64,000 bases of DNA, taken from the NCBI RefSeq assembly GCF_000247815.1, contig NC_021686.1, positions 10,700,746 through 10,764,745 of the forward strand, read 5' to 3'. Origin of the DNA: Ficedula albicollis (lineage: Eukaryota; Chordata; Aves; Passeriformes; Muscicapidae). Position 1 is the stretch's first letter; the number at the start of each line of letters is the position of its first letter. The notes under the pieces are model-generated. The model saw nothing but the letters and a program-made list of their open reading frames with translations. It did no database searches and was not told where the DNA came from. The translations under genes were made by a program, and so were the position numbers. Below are positions 24,448 to 36,050 of this stretch, in pieces.

Positions 24448-24605
24448 ATAAAATCATAGGATTGTGGAATGATTGGGTTGGAAGGGACTTAAAGACCATC
24501 CCATTCCATCCCCGTGCCATGGGCAGGGACACATTCTGCTATCCCAGGTTGCTCCAAGCCCTGTCCAAGCTGGCCTTGAACATTTCAGGGATGGGGCAGC
24601 CGCAG
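24448..24605 (-). repeat. CR1 LINE 3'-end fragment
   Basis: It begins 'ataggattgtggaatgattgggttggaagg' on the plus strand (reverse orientation) with the 'cacattctgctatcccaggttgctcc' and 'tggccttgaacatttcagg' modules. It lies beside the 24.3-kb myosin remnant. Confidence 0.9.
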
Positions 24606-25204
24606 CAAACATACAGATTATGTTTATCAGCAGGGCCCAACATGTTGAAACCAGAGCAAAGAGGGTCATCTAAAATAGAGACCGTGGCAACTGCACCTCA
24701 CCTCAGGTGTCCAAGTGCAGGTTGGCTGCTCTTCCTGGGCAGGTGGTTCACCTTGCTCTCCTCACCTGTTCTCCTCACCTTGTTCTCCTCACCTTGCAGT
24801 TTTCCAAGAAGGGACAGGCCAAGACTAGTGCAGAGAGTTGACAGAGAAGCTAAACCCTGCTCTGGCAACAGACTGAAAACCCAAAGAATTCATCTGAGGT
24901 GCTTCTGGAGAACAGCCTGAGCTCTGTGTGTGGTTTCAGTGGTCCCATGGGAGCTCAGCCCAGCAGTGACTCTTCCCAAGCATCCTGCTCACCCTCAGAA
25001 TTCACATACTCCTTTGAGCATTGGCATAAGTTGGCAATACTTCAGTGTGCTGCCATGAGTTAATACCTAGAAAAACACGGCCCCTTCCTGTTTGTGCAGC
25101 ATGCTGGAGTCTCAAAGCATTGAACCAAGTAGACAATGGGGTTTATGTCCCTTTCCCTGGACTAGAAGAATGAGAATGTGAGAGAATAAAGAAAAATGAA
25201 ACGG

Positions 25205-25266
25205 TTATTTCTGCCTGGTGAACTTGCTCCAAAGCCCTCTTCTCCCTTTGGCATTTAGTGACTGAA
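25205..25266 (-). pseudogene. MYH16: MYH16 remnant: S2/rod exon (~residue 1000)
   Basis: The minus strand reads VTKCQREKRALEQVHQAEI, corresponding to '[23 protein letters not shown]' at the S2/rod. It is a short open block in the expected order. Confidence 0.65.
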
Positions 25267-25964
25267 TCATTCCGAGCAGAGAGATCTAAGTTTGAACCCT
25301 GTGGTCTAATGCCTGCAGACAGGAAAAGGTTTTTGTGGATCACACAAGCCGTTAGCAGCAGCAGGACAAAATGTCACTGGAAACTTGTGCTTCTTTAGAT
25401 GGAATCTGAGATTCAGTTAATAAATTCTGAGGCATATGAGGCATCTGTGAGTTTAACATCCTGTGGAAGTTAACACTGACTTCAGAAGAAGCAGCAGACA
25501 GCCACATGGCTGCTCTGGTGCAGATTTAAAACTTCTCCAATTACATTAAATAAAAAACAATTCAGGTGCAGGAGAGGGAGAAGCATTCCCCAAGGCTGGA
25601 TGGAATGGAGTTACATGGCTGCAGAGGGAGACCTGTTATAAGCAAAGGCCTATCAGTATTGTTATGTAAAAGTGGGTCTAATTAATAAAGAATGTCAAGG
25701 AAATACAATGTCTTTATGTAGAGAGATCCCTGAAATTCCTGTGAAATGACTCTTGCTATCAGGTGGGAGGGTGAAGTGAATAATTAAATCCATCCCAGGT
25801 TGTATGAGATGCTAGAAGACAATATAAGAAACTGTGGGGGAGATGAGCTGAATAAATCTGAGCATCCCAAAAGGTGCTCTGAGTGGAAGAGCTGTAATGG
25901 TTGGCTGGGTTCATTTCCCTGAAGAATAAGGCAGAAAAAACCTCTTGTTATGCTCCATACCCAC

Positions 25965-26150
25965 TTCTCCTTCTCACTTTTAGCCAGGGTACTCTCCAGC
26001 CCTTCCAAGTGCCATTTCAAATGGCTGAGCTAATCCTCCAGTATCCACTTGCTGGCCCTCCTGTGAGCTCCTTCACATCCAGGAGCTGCCTCAGAAGGCC
26101 CATCCTTTCATTTCATCATTTGGGCCAGGTATTCCTTAGCATCCAAAGTT
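25965..26150 (-). pseudogene. MYH16: MYH16 remnant: S2 exon (~residue 940)
   Basis: The minus strand reads SKWILED, stop, LSHFKWHLEGLESTLAKSEK then EK, aligning position by position with '[29 protein letters not shown]'. There are at least two stops in the block. Confidence 0.8.
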
Positions 26151-26400
26151 TCCTTGTTTCTTATGAAGGAGTGAGAATCCAGTGTCCATCCTATGAAAGG
26201 CTGCTAATAGGATTCCTTTAACATGCTTGTGTTACAGTTGACCTCTGTGACTCAGGCCACAGCTTCTTAAAGTTGAGCATCAAAAAATCTGTTTGTGCAC
26301 AGACAGGTTCCTAAAGAAGAGTTCGCACTTCAGAAAGATGTCACCCCAACTTGCTGTGGCTCATATTGAATCATTGGTGGACCAGGGACAGAACTTGGTT

Positions 26401-26455
26401 GGGACTTGTGACAGCAGCTCCTTTCCTTTAACCAGGAGCTTTTCAGTCTCCTTTG
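26401..26455 (-). pseudogene. MYH16: MYH16 remnant: S2 fragment (~residue 900)
   Basis: The minus strand reads ETEKLLVKGKELLSQV, resembling '[20 protein letters not shown]' of S2. It is weak on its own and is supported by its position between the 26.7- and 26.0-kb remnants. Confidence 0.5.
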
Positions 26456-26629
26456 TTATCTAAGGACTTTATTTGAGTCACAGTCAAGCTGCCTGTGAAG
26501 CTCATGCATCATCCCCATGTGCTCTTTATTCATTCCCTGTTCTGAAAAGGAGCCTCTTCTGAGTCACCTGAGGGAGCTGATGCCCTGCCTCGATGAATCC
26601 TGAGCCTTTAACCATTCCCTATGGATAAC

Positions 26630-26800
26630 AGCCTGCAGTTGGATGGGGAGGTCATCCTCCTCCTGGCTGAGGGTGGCTTGTCAGCTGCTCTGATCTTTTG
26701 TGTTTTTTCTGAGCTCCCAAGACTTTGACATGATTCTTTTCACTTCCCATTCCTTCAGTTACATTTCTTCCCCTTGCTGGGCCACATTCAGCAGCTTCAC
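26630..26800 (-). pseudogene. MYH16: MYH16 remnant: head-rod junction / S2 start exon
   Basis: After an acceptor AATTGCAG the minus strand reads VKLLNVAQQGEEM, stop, LKEWEVKRIMSKSWELRKNT, then KDQSS, stop, QATLSQEEDDLPIQLQA. This follows the conserved start of the myosin rod (KVKPLL-VAR-EEEM-K-EEL ... LSQEKNDLQLQLQA). It has two in-frame stops with the flanking acceptor preserved. Confidence 0.82.
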
Positions 26801-26809
26801 CTGCAATTA

Positions 26810-29800
26810 GGGAATTCAAGCAATGAGGTTCCTAAAACAAGCCATTTCTATTGTAATGGTTCCTGAAAGCCCTGAGGTGGTCATTTTATTATCAGATCCT
26901 AGAGGGTTTTGCATACCAGTGGGAGCCCTGGTGTTTCCTGAAATGCCTGTTTAGTGCAGAGTTTCATATCTCTGGTGTGAGTAATACAGCTCCAAGAAAA
27001 GGTTGTTATGGAGCACAGGAGCAGATCTGTGCGCCAGCACAGAAATCAGGACTGTATGCTAAATTCTGAACTGATATAAATGCAGAATGATTCTTATCAT
27101 TATCTAGATTCACACCAGTCCAAATGGGACCAGAACCCTTTGAAAGCTTTTACTTTCTAAGGCTGTGAAGGTTCATGTGGCTCACACTGGAGCTGGGAAG
27201 GGATGTACCCAGATAAAAAAACAGATTTTGGTTCAACCACTTGCTTTAAATTTTTTTGTTTCACTTGTATAACTTGGTCAGCACTTTCTTTCCCCTCTTA
27301 TCAGAAACCAAACTGATTTGTCCATCCTGGGCCTAAGTGAAGATACTCTGAGCTGGAACTGCCCCTTTGTGATGGCTGTGTGGTCCTGCTTAAGAGAAGT
27401 GAACCAAACATCTTTGTTTCAGCTTTTAAATGTTGATGAATAGTGAAATCTTGCACTCCCATGTTCATATCCTCACCCCTCCTCTCTGTGCTGGTTTGGG
27501 AAGTGGGAAATCCAGGCCTTGAATTTTGAAGACATTCTCTTTCCACTCCTTAGAGGCAGCAGGCATAGACTCAGATTTCAGGATTTTCTCCATTTACTAA
27601 CTTTTCTGACATTGATTTGGAAAGAAATTATTCAGGCCCTTTGCCCTATCAATAATTAACAAGAAAGTCACTGACTTTCTCAGTGTCTCTAAGTGAACAT
27701 GGCTGTTATTTTTTCTCCCAGCCCTTATCTTTCCTGCCCAGACATCCCAAGGTTCTCAGTGCCTGTAATTGGCACTGTTTAATTCTGCAGAACAGGACAA
27801 CCTCAGTTTATTTTCCTCACACTAATGTCTAATTTATTCCAGAAAAGCAGCTGCAGAAACTTGTGGCCATTCCTCTGAATTACCATCAGGCCAAGTGTGA
27901 GGCAAACAGAACCTGTGGGGCTTAGAAAAAACTGCAGGGGTGGAGTTTTTGTCCTTGATAAAACCAAAATACACCTTGTGCTGTCCTGTGACAGGAAATG
28001 CACTAAATAGTTTTAATAGTAATGAAAAATAATAGTAGTGATCTTGCAGCTGTTGGCTTTAAAGTAATATTGAGGCAGTGATCTCCATCCACAAGTTGAA
28101 ATCTAAGGATAGAGTAGGTTGGAGGAGTGATGACTGTTGTGTAATTATTATAAATGTTGGGAAATGCAGATTTTAGGTTCTTGGAAAGAACAGAATGCTC
28201 CCTTCTGCGTGGCTGTTACAATAGCTACTTTCATTATGTTATGACAAAAACATATGTGCAAAATTAATGATGCATGCTGCTAATATTAGATGACTACAAC
28301 AATCTCTCTACATTTTACTTTCCAGTCTTAAATTGGATAAATGATCCGTTTGTAGGATTTTTGCCTGACTAAGGAATAGTAAAGAGCAAGTGAGATTTAT
28401 CACATAGCTGAAGGTGCACTTCATTTGCATTTTATTAACTGAACTGTCTGATTAAAAGTCAGTTTCAGGAGTGTGTGTAAGAGAGAATATTATATGCATG
28501 AGGAAGTGGGTTGCTGTAGAAACTCAGACTCTGCAGCTCTATCTACACCAAAGGCATCCTGAGTCATAACTGCCATCAGTTTAGTCAGCCCAGTTTGCTT
28601 GGAGTAAACGACCAAATTTTATATCCAGTTCTGCACTCCCTTTCCCTCAGGTCAGGAGTGCCAAGCAGCAACTCTGGTGCTTTCTTATTGTCCACAAATC
28701 GTGGAGAGATCAAGCTGGGATTCAGGTTTTGGTATCTAACATGGAAAGACAGGCATAATGATAGAAGAACTCAGCAGCACTGCAGAATCCCCATCACTGC
28801 CTCAGATCTTCACTGGTGGATCCTCCCAGCCCCACAGGCACTGAAATATTGCTGTAAGGAAGCCTGTGGGTATTCCTATCTGGGAAAGTTCTTGGAAGAA
28901 GCAGGAGCAATGGAAACAGTCATTTCTAGCCACTCCCTCTGTGATTTCCCATCAGGGACAGGATCCCTGCACAGGATGCAGACCTCTGACATCTGCAAGT
29001 GGAAGCTGTGCATTCAGTAATGGTGTTGGAATCCAAACAACACGAGTAACTGCCTATTCATAGCACATTTGTTTGCTGTTCACTGCTTTCCATTACTTGC
29101 CCTTCCACTTTATTATATATGTCATAGGTGAAAACTCATGTTGCTCTTCCTCCTCTGCAACTCCTATTTCTGTGGTTATCCTGTAAAAAAACCCCAAAGG
29201 GTCCCAGGAGGCAGTACAGCCCAATAAAAATTGGTGCAAATTTGTCTAGTTCCAGGTCATGCATTTCCTAATTCTGTGTGCTTCTCTTACAAAATGAGAG
29301 GCTTATTAGACATCTTGTCTCTGGCCCTGGCATTTGGAAGTGTCTTTCAGCCTGACATTCCCTTGGGCACAAGGCAACCTGTGAAGGGATGACCCAAACT
29401 CTCATTGCTGAATGAGGATGTGCTCTGCCAGCCCCAGCTTGTGCAGAGGCACTGTGTGCTTTGCCTGAGGATGGCTGTACCAGACTGTTTGAATCCATTT
29501 GGAGCAACGCAATGGGTGAAATGCAGGGATGTGCTGTGCAAAGCAACCCTCGGTCTAGCTGTTCCTGAAATGAGACAAGGAAGAGTAGAGTGAAAGAATG
29601 AATAGGAGTTACCAAGGCTGAAGAGAGAAAACCTTCTGGTTTATAAAGTAATTTGCATTTCCCAGCTGGAATCATAGCCCCATATCAACTGGCATTAGCT
29701 TTGGATACACAGAAAAGTAACACAAACCTTTCCCTGTCATGGATTTCCCATCTTAATTTGTGACTTTCAAGGCAAAATACTAACAGGATTCTTTGGAGCT

Positions 29801-30180
29801 TTCCTGTCCTGTTTCTAGCACTCCTGAGAGTTACTGGAAGTGCGGTGACAGCGTCCTCAGAAAGAAACATCACATCCTCCAGGTGCTGGACAGCATCTCA
29901 AGAGTCAGTCTCCCGTTTTATGTTGCTTTATCAGCTTAGCAAAGCCCAAGATGAAATTCCACAAGCAGGGAATAGATGTAAAATGCAGCCCTGTCCATTT
30001 GATAGCTCAAAATCTGAAAAGCAGTTTCCCCTTCTCTGCCTTTCGCCTCTCAACAGTGAAGTGCTGCCTGAGCTGCTGACAGTCCTGGTAGGCAGCGGGT
30101 TTTTCTGGTTGATGGAAACCTGACATTTGTCTGGGCAGCAGAAGGCCACTGACTGCCAGGGGGAGATTATGTAGGCTGTC
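26810..30180. other. MYH16 pseudogene interior, no recognisable exon
   Basis: The converter, lever-arm and IQ exons should lie here, but no convincing match could be read. The longest ORF (plus strand, 28595-29020) has no recognisable domain. Confidence 0.4.
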
Positions 30181-30181
30181 A

Positions 30182-30345
30182 TTAATCCAGGGCTGCACTC
30201 ACGCTCCCATCTGTGCAGGAATGTTTCTGGAGCAGTGCTCGTGGTGCCTTCCCGGCGCGCACGAACGTGGCGCGCACCGTCTGCCTCGTGTGCTGGAGGG
30301 GCAGAAATCTCAAGGTCAGAGCAAGATTGTCTTTCAGCACGGGAG
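30182..30345 (-). pseudogene. MYH16: MYH16 remnant: actin-binding motor exon (possible)
   Basis: The minus strand reads GSFSPVLKDNLALTLRFLPL, then QHTRQTVRATFVRA, then ALLQKHSCTDGSV. Its layout echoes the motor block 'SF-TVS-FYRE-LNKLM--LH-T-PHFVRC ... HLIMHQLACNGVLE'. The similarity is partial and needs an alignment. Position in the series supports it. Confidence 0.45.
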
Positions 30346-31864
30346 AGAAGGACCCAGGGGCAGACACAGGCTGTTACCCGGATGAAGGGAGTGTTACACT
30401 AACAGGTTTTATCCTTTCCACCAAAGAGCAGTGGGGAAGCGCTGGACACCAGAAGCGGTGACATTTGTGCGCTGACACATCAAGCTGACAGAATTGATTG
30501 TACCCTGATTTTCACTCTACCTGCAGCCTCCTCTGCTTTAAGGAGGATCCAGAGCTGGATTTCTGAAGCAAATCTACCACTGCTTGGTGGGATCCTTGTT
30601 CTTCCATTACTACCCTAAGATGCTGTGTCACACCTGGAAAGGAGCAGGGGAGGAAAGGCATGGCCAGTTCAGATACAGCGAGAGAACAGCCTGGCAGTGC
30701 ATGAGAAAGCAGATTTATGATTGGCAACCTGTGCAGAGAGAGGGAAAAATCCTCCCTGTGGGTACAGGGAAAGGAAATGAGTTAATGCTAGCATGGGAAT
30801 AGCATTAAAGCAATCCTTAGAGTCTCAGTCCTCACAGGGGGTCCTTTCCATGGAAAACCCATTTGCCCTGAATAAATGATTCTGCAGCACTGCCTAAGGA
30901 AAGCATGTTGTAGAGAGATTATATTTTTACCTTTTGGGCTCGTACTTTGATACACTGACAGAGAGGACAATGTGGCTTATAGGCTGCTATAAGCAAGCAC
31001 AATCAGAACATATTTTGGCACAGTCAAATGTCACCTTCAGAAACCTGCTTGGTAGCAAAGAAAGAAGATAGTTGCTGAGTGTAAAAAAGATAGACCAAAG
31101 GACCTGTGATTCACTCTCTGATCATGTTCTGTCAGTGTGTCTGTGCAGTGGAGTATATGAATAACTGGTGGAGTTTGATAATATGCTTAAATACTGTTCC
31201 TGCTGCTAAGCATTAACATGGCTGTGTGACAGCACAGCAGAGAGGCGAGGCACAGCCCAAGGAAAGGCAAGACAAGCTGCAGTGAGCTGCAGGGCTCTGG
31301 CTCTTCAGCAACACGCAAGCAAGGGAAGCAAAACTTGATTTAATCTTTGGTTGATGTGCCTTTTAGGTAGCTTTCCTATAGTTCTGTGTTACTAGAAACA
31401 AGCCACGAGTTTTTGGGGGTTTGTTCCTTTTCAGAATATCTGTAAGGATTATATTTTAAATCAAAGCCAGTAGCAACATGTGGAGTTGTGGAACAGCCTT
31501 GCTGTTCTTTGTGTGTTAAAATGCCCAACTGGGGCATTACAGGTCAGACATTTGCATAATCAGTGTTTTCAGCTAATTGTCACTGGAAAGGATTTCTGAG
31601 GTGCACATTTCTGTACAGCAGGGCCAACTCTGCCTTTATGGCAACAGACACATGTTAATTTGAGATAAGCTTGTACTTTCCCCAGTGTCACTGTACATGA
31701 AAAACCCATGGAAGTTTGGGGTGATCTATTCATGCAGAGGGCTTGGGCTCATCTCTGACTTTGCTAAGAGCATGTTCCAGCTTACACAGGGTAAGAGAGG
31801 GGCATGGCAGAAACAGCACTGGCTGTGCTGATGTTTTCCTTCTCCTCCCTTGGGCTTGAGGAGG

Positions 31865-32075
31865 TTGGGTGGTTTGTCCAGAAGCTGTTACAGTGGCAGC
31901 CTTTGATGGCCATCAGTGACCTGCTGGCCAAATCCTCCATTCTGGCACTATGATGCTGAGAGGATGCTCTTCATTCCAGCTTGTTCCCTGCTTTTCCCCT
32001 GGGCCTGGTGGTGACCCCACTGGAAGTCTCCAGACTGCAGCTGAGTAACTTTGTCAGCCACTGTTGGAGGGAAGG
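31865..32075 (-). pseudogene. MYH16: MYH16 remnant: motor exon near loop 2 (possible)
   Basis: Across frames, the minus strand gives DFQ, QGK, EHPLSI, HSARMED, then QLLDKPPNLLKPKGRRRK. This loosely follows '[27 protein letters not shown] ... VVGLYQKSSLKLLA' before the Lys-rich loop 2. It is highly degenerate and rests mainly on order and position. Confidence 0.35.
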
Positions 32076-32485
32076 TGAACATATTAATCTAAATAACAGG
32101 GAAGAAACCCCTCATTGTCCCCATTCCCTTGCTGCATACTCAGCAAAATACTTGCAGACCAGACCTGCTGGGAACAAACTGGGAAGGATAGAAGGGAAGC
32201 AACCCTCAGCTCCATCCCTTCACACACACACACTGTTCAGCAGTGCTGGCTGGCTGGAGCAGAGCAATAACACCTCAGACAAGGTGCTGCTGCCCCTGGG
32301 CTCCTGTAAGCTCTGGAGGGTCTGTGCCTGTGCAGGGTTGTTGGACAAAGCAGGATCAGGTCCTTAGCTGACAGTTCTGCCATCTGCTAGACCCTGTGGC
32401 AGCTGTGCATGCCAGCTCTGACTCTCAATAGCACATCTGTTAATAAAAAAAAAAAAAAAATCAGTGTGTTGTTTAAGGTCATTCT

Positions 32486-32665
32486 ATATTCCCCAGAAAC
32501 AAGAGTCTGGTTTTAGCAGCTTTTCCAATCTCAGTGAGCTGGCTGAGCTTGTAGCACACTGGCTTTGTCCTGGTTTGTGTCATCAAGCATGAGATCTCAA
32601 CCCAGGTCCATGTTGTGCACCTCTGCCTGCTCCTCCTTGGCTTCTGCATGAATTTCTCCATGACA
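32486..32665 (-). pseudogene. MYH16: MYH16 remnant: motor exon (~residues 365-410)
   Basis: The minus strand reads MEKFMQK in one frame and KEEQAEVHNMDL in the next, then NQDKASVLQ and NQTLVSGEY. This parallels the motor block '[27 protein letters not shown] ... PRVLVGNEYV'. Frameshifts and stops are present. Confidence 0.6.
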
Positions 32666-33904
32666 TCCCAAGTCAGAAGTCTCTTCTTCTGGACCACAGC
32701 CCAGGACATCAAAGGACAGAAGGGACACAGACCCTCACAAGGGAATCCTTAATCTGCACCATAAGCTGGAAGCCAGGCCATGGTGTCAAACATCTAAAAT
32801 AATTTTCCATCCCACTGAGATTTGAGCAGCCAGTCCCCTCAGAGCGGCACTGTGCTTTGCTCCCCCATCCTGCCCAGAGCAGGGAGAGTGCACAGCTCCA
32901 AACACACCAGAGAATCTTTCAGTGTGTTACTTGGGAGCCATGATGTGAGACTGTCTGTCTTTGTGGCCTATGAAAATCATATCTGCTTTGTACAAAAGGC
33001 TTATTTGCAATGTATAAATCCTGGGAGCTGTAATATACCAACAGCTGCTGGAAAGGGCACTGGAAGTTCAGCAGCTGGAGACTGTTTGATCTCTCTGTAG
33101 CTCAAGTCCTGCTTATAATAATAGTCTCAGAAGACAGCAGATATTTCCAATAAGCTCTGCTCAGCAACAGATACTCTTCAAAATGATATTAAAAAGGAAA
33201 ATATGTGTCAAAACTAGACAAAAGGTCAAGTCTTCTCCTCACAAAAGCTGCTCCTTGAGATTACACATGTATGCGAAATGAGCAGGTTTGAACCTGTGGT
33301 CTCTGCCACAGCTTTCAGATCTGTCAGTTTTCAGGCTTCAAACAAACCCTGTCAGAGCTCGTCTGAAGTCCTGCAAACCCCAGGCCACTGAATGTTAACC
33401 AGACACTCCTACATCACGCTCATTTGCTCTGGAGCAGATATTTTATCTTCAGGCTTCAGCTCACAGACAATTGAACAACTCTTCAGGCTGTCCCAGCTGC
33501 TCCTCAGTTGCTTATTTATCCTCAGGTTGAAGAAGCAGAATTTTATTCCTACAGGAAGCTCAGGCTGGGGGGGAGCATCCTGTTTGCTGTATTTCCACTT
33601 TCACTGATGTTCCTCCAGGCTCCCAGTGAGAAGTGGCTCTTCCCCACCATCTGTTTTTTTGCTGTGATCACACCTTGATGCACCCAGTGCTAAAAATTAG
33701 GATTGAGCACAAGAAGAAGTTCCTGCAGCAAGAGGCAGACCAAGAGGTAATTACACAATTGCCATCAGTCCAAACAAGGAATAACAAGCAGGTTTTGGAC
33801 TGGAGACTGAATGTTTTTCTGGGTTTCAATTCCTGAGCACGTTTTGAGTGTTTCACAAAAAAAGCTCTCAGTGGGACGAGTTGCTCAGGCTGCCCATGAG
33901 ATTT

Positions 33905-33998
33905 TGACATAGCAGCCACATTGAAGTAAGTGGGATTGAGCACCCAAACCTTTTGAAGAGTATTGAAAAACTTGTCCTGACTGTCTTCCCTGTCCTGA
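33905..33998 (-). pseudogene. MYH16: MYH16 remnant: P-loop region (possible)
   Basis: The minus strand has TCAGGACAGGGAAGACAGTC. With a one-base gap it resembles a codon string for S-G-A-G-K-T-V of the myosin P-loop. It is followed ~50 bp on by codons for YFNVAAM, resembling the 'VIQYFANVAA' after the P-loop. This is a weak, suggestive match at the expected 5' end. Confidence 0.35.
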
Positions 33999-34469
33999 GG
34001 AGATTCAAGCAATTCACATGAAGCCGCTTGACACTTCAGTTTGAAAATGATCATTTTTACCTTCATGGCAGCCCTGCCAGATCAAGGGGAACCTCGCCAT
34101 TCATTGATCAAGATAAGGGAAGACAGCTTTCCTTTCTCACTCTGGCCTGCCTAAGGAAAAGTAACTTGCAATCCTCTTCTTCCTGGATAATTAATAACAA
34201 CCCCCCACTGCAGAGAACTGATTTCAATCTCTGACCAAACAAAGTTCTGGTGAGTAGGCTTTTTATCCTAGAAACAGAGGATTGAGCAGGGGTATGAGCA
34301 TTACAGGCAGTGAATAACACACACAAAGTGCTGTACCAGTAAGTTCAAGGAAGAAATTATAATATCTCTTGGCTCATTCCTGAGAAATTACACGTGACTT
34401 CTCCAGACATGGAACACAGAGGGGAGCATATCCAGATGTATCCAGCAGCCAGAGATTGAGAAGTCACAG

Positions 34470-34745
34470 GCCTATGGATGCCGGTGACAATTTTGCTTTT
34501 GATATCAGTGAAAGCAGTGTTTCACCAGTATCCTTTGGCAGTCCTGTGAGTGCAGCAAGAACCACAGCCTTCAGTGATGCTCCCAGAACAAGCCTTTAAC
34601 CTTCACAATGTTCCTACTGACACAAGTTTTAGTACAGATATTTTAGCAGCAAGTGAAAGAGAGGCAGAAAATGCCATTGCTTCTCCAGTTATGTCATTGT
34701 TGGGTTCAGGAACAGCTTTCCAGAATAACTCATCCTACTTCTGAG
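34470..34745 (+). other. Weak coding-like patch, unrecognised
   Basis: One frame reads MDAGDNFAFDISESSVSPVS and continues SFGSPVSAARTTAFSD. A +1 shift then continues QAFNLHNVPTDTSFSTDILA to a stop after NNSSYF. The composition looks protein-like and Ser-rich, but no family was recognised and no splice or start context is clear. It may be a decayed exon or chance. Confidence 0.25.
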
Positions 34746-35689
34746 CACCCTCTGAATTGCCAGTTCATGGTGTATAAGGTTGTCCTGTGAATTGTGTCTT
34801 TACACTGCCCTTTGTTTCAGTGAAGAGCTCTGGAGAAGGTGGTTTGTACCCTGTAATCACTCTGTCCATGCTCTCTGCCAGGCTTTAACACAGTTTGGCT
34901 TTTGGTCTCCACAAAGCCCGTTCTCCTCTAGACCTCACTGCATCAATTCACTCCAAAATCCCCACAGGGGTACCAAATCACCAGGAGGTCCTGCCTGGGC
35001 ATTTCTATCCTTCCCTCTCAGCTGGGGTCTTCTCTCCGTGTGAGTCTGCTGTGAGCAGCATTGTGTGAACTCTTCAGGTGAGTTTAATTCACTCAAATCA
35101 CCTTTATTGCCAATTTTGGTTAGTCCAAGTGACTTTGGGGAGAAGTCACAGTCTTTTCTCTCCACAGAGCTGCAGCCAAGGTGCAGGAGGACCTTGGCCA
35201 GTGCTGCTGCTGGCCCAGCAAAGGTCTGCCATGCCAGGCAGGAGGAGGCTGAAACCTGCCAGGAAACAACCTCAACTTGCCTTGGCCTTGAACTGTCCAC
35301 AGAGGCAAATCCAACATATGGTTGCTGGGTGTGATGCAAATCTGGGATGCATTGAAAGTCGGAGGGATGCAGACAATCCCATATTAAAGAATGACTGGTC
35401 CATATGTTTCCTCTCTCCTTTTTCTGTGTGTTGAAGGGCTTTAGTCAGGAAACATGTTGAGGTCTTTTCACCTTGAGAGCTGAGATTTGTGCCTCTCAAT
35501 TTAGTGTTGGATGCACGTGTGCAAGCACAGAACAATGCACCTTCCCTGCAGAGCTATTTTTAGGGTCTTGGTTGCAAGACAATTACAGTGTTGTGCTGAT
35601 GGGTGTTAGTAATGGTTGCAATATAATGGTGGAGTGAAAAATGTACAGCTTTGGGGGAGACATCGTGTCCTTCTTGTGTGCACAGAGTC

Positions 35690-36050
35690 TCACAGGCAAG
35701 TAAAGAAAGAGGAAATAAATTTGTCATCATCTAAAACATGTAACTTCACTGTAGAGGAGGAGACAGAGTTTGGTTTAATTTACAGCAGTGCAGATCCCTC
35801 CAGTTCACAGAACTCATTTCAGATTTGCTCGTGTCTGATTTAATCAAAACAGGGCCCATTCAACGCAAGAAAAAATCTAAAGCGAAGTTAATATGGAGAA
35901 TTATCTGCTTACTTACAACTCCCAGTGTTAGCCCCAGCCAGCCTCCCTGTGCCACCACAGTGAATTCAGATAAATTTGCCCTGGATGAGAAAATAAAAGA
36001 TGAGTCTGTTAATCAAGATTGCAATATCTGTAGGAAAACAGAAAGTAGCT
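35690..36050 (+). other. Weak coding-like patch, unrecognised
   Basis: Following 'cttgtgtgcacag', one frame reads ESHRQVKKEEINLSSSKTCN and on to SSADPSSSQNSF. A shifted frame continues LIKTGPIQRKKKSKAKLIW and ends after CNICRKTESS. It could be a frameshifted exon of a lost gene. No homolog is known to me. Confidence 0.22.

Larger units (their letters stand above)
15560..33998 (-). pseudogene. MYH16: MYH16 unitary pseudogene (sarcomeric myosin heavy chain), whole locus
   Basis: Around 19 short blocks on the minus strand resemble consecutive exons of a class II sarcomeric myosin heavy chain. Read from high to low coordinate they run in protein order: motor (33.9, 32.6, 32.0 and 30.2 kb), S2 start (26.7), S2 (26.4, 26.0, 25.2), then rod (24.3 to 15.6). 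Many blocks carry in-frame stops or frameshifts, and several keep AG/GT splice sites, so this is a decayed intron-containing gene and not a retrocopy. In human, MYH16 lies between ARPC1A and KPNA7 in the same orientation as ARPC1A, exactly as here. I infer that the jaw-muscle myosin gene was lost in this lineage. Alternative: another MYH gene, which the synteny makes unlikely. Confidence 0.78.

Noticed and set aside
28595..29020. 141-codon plus-strand ORF
   Set aside because: No domain, no splice context, and it lies within the MYH16 pseudogene span; likely chance.
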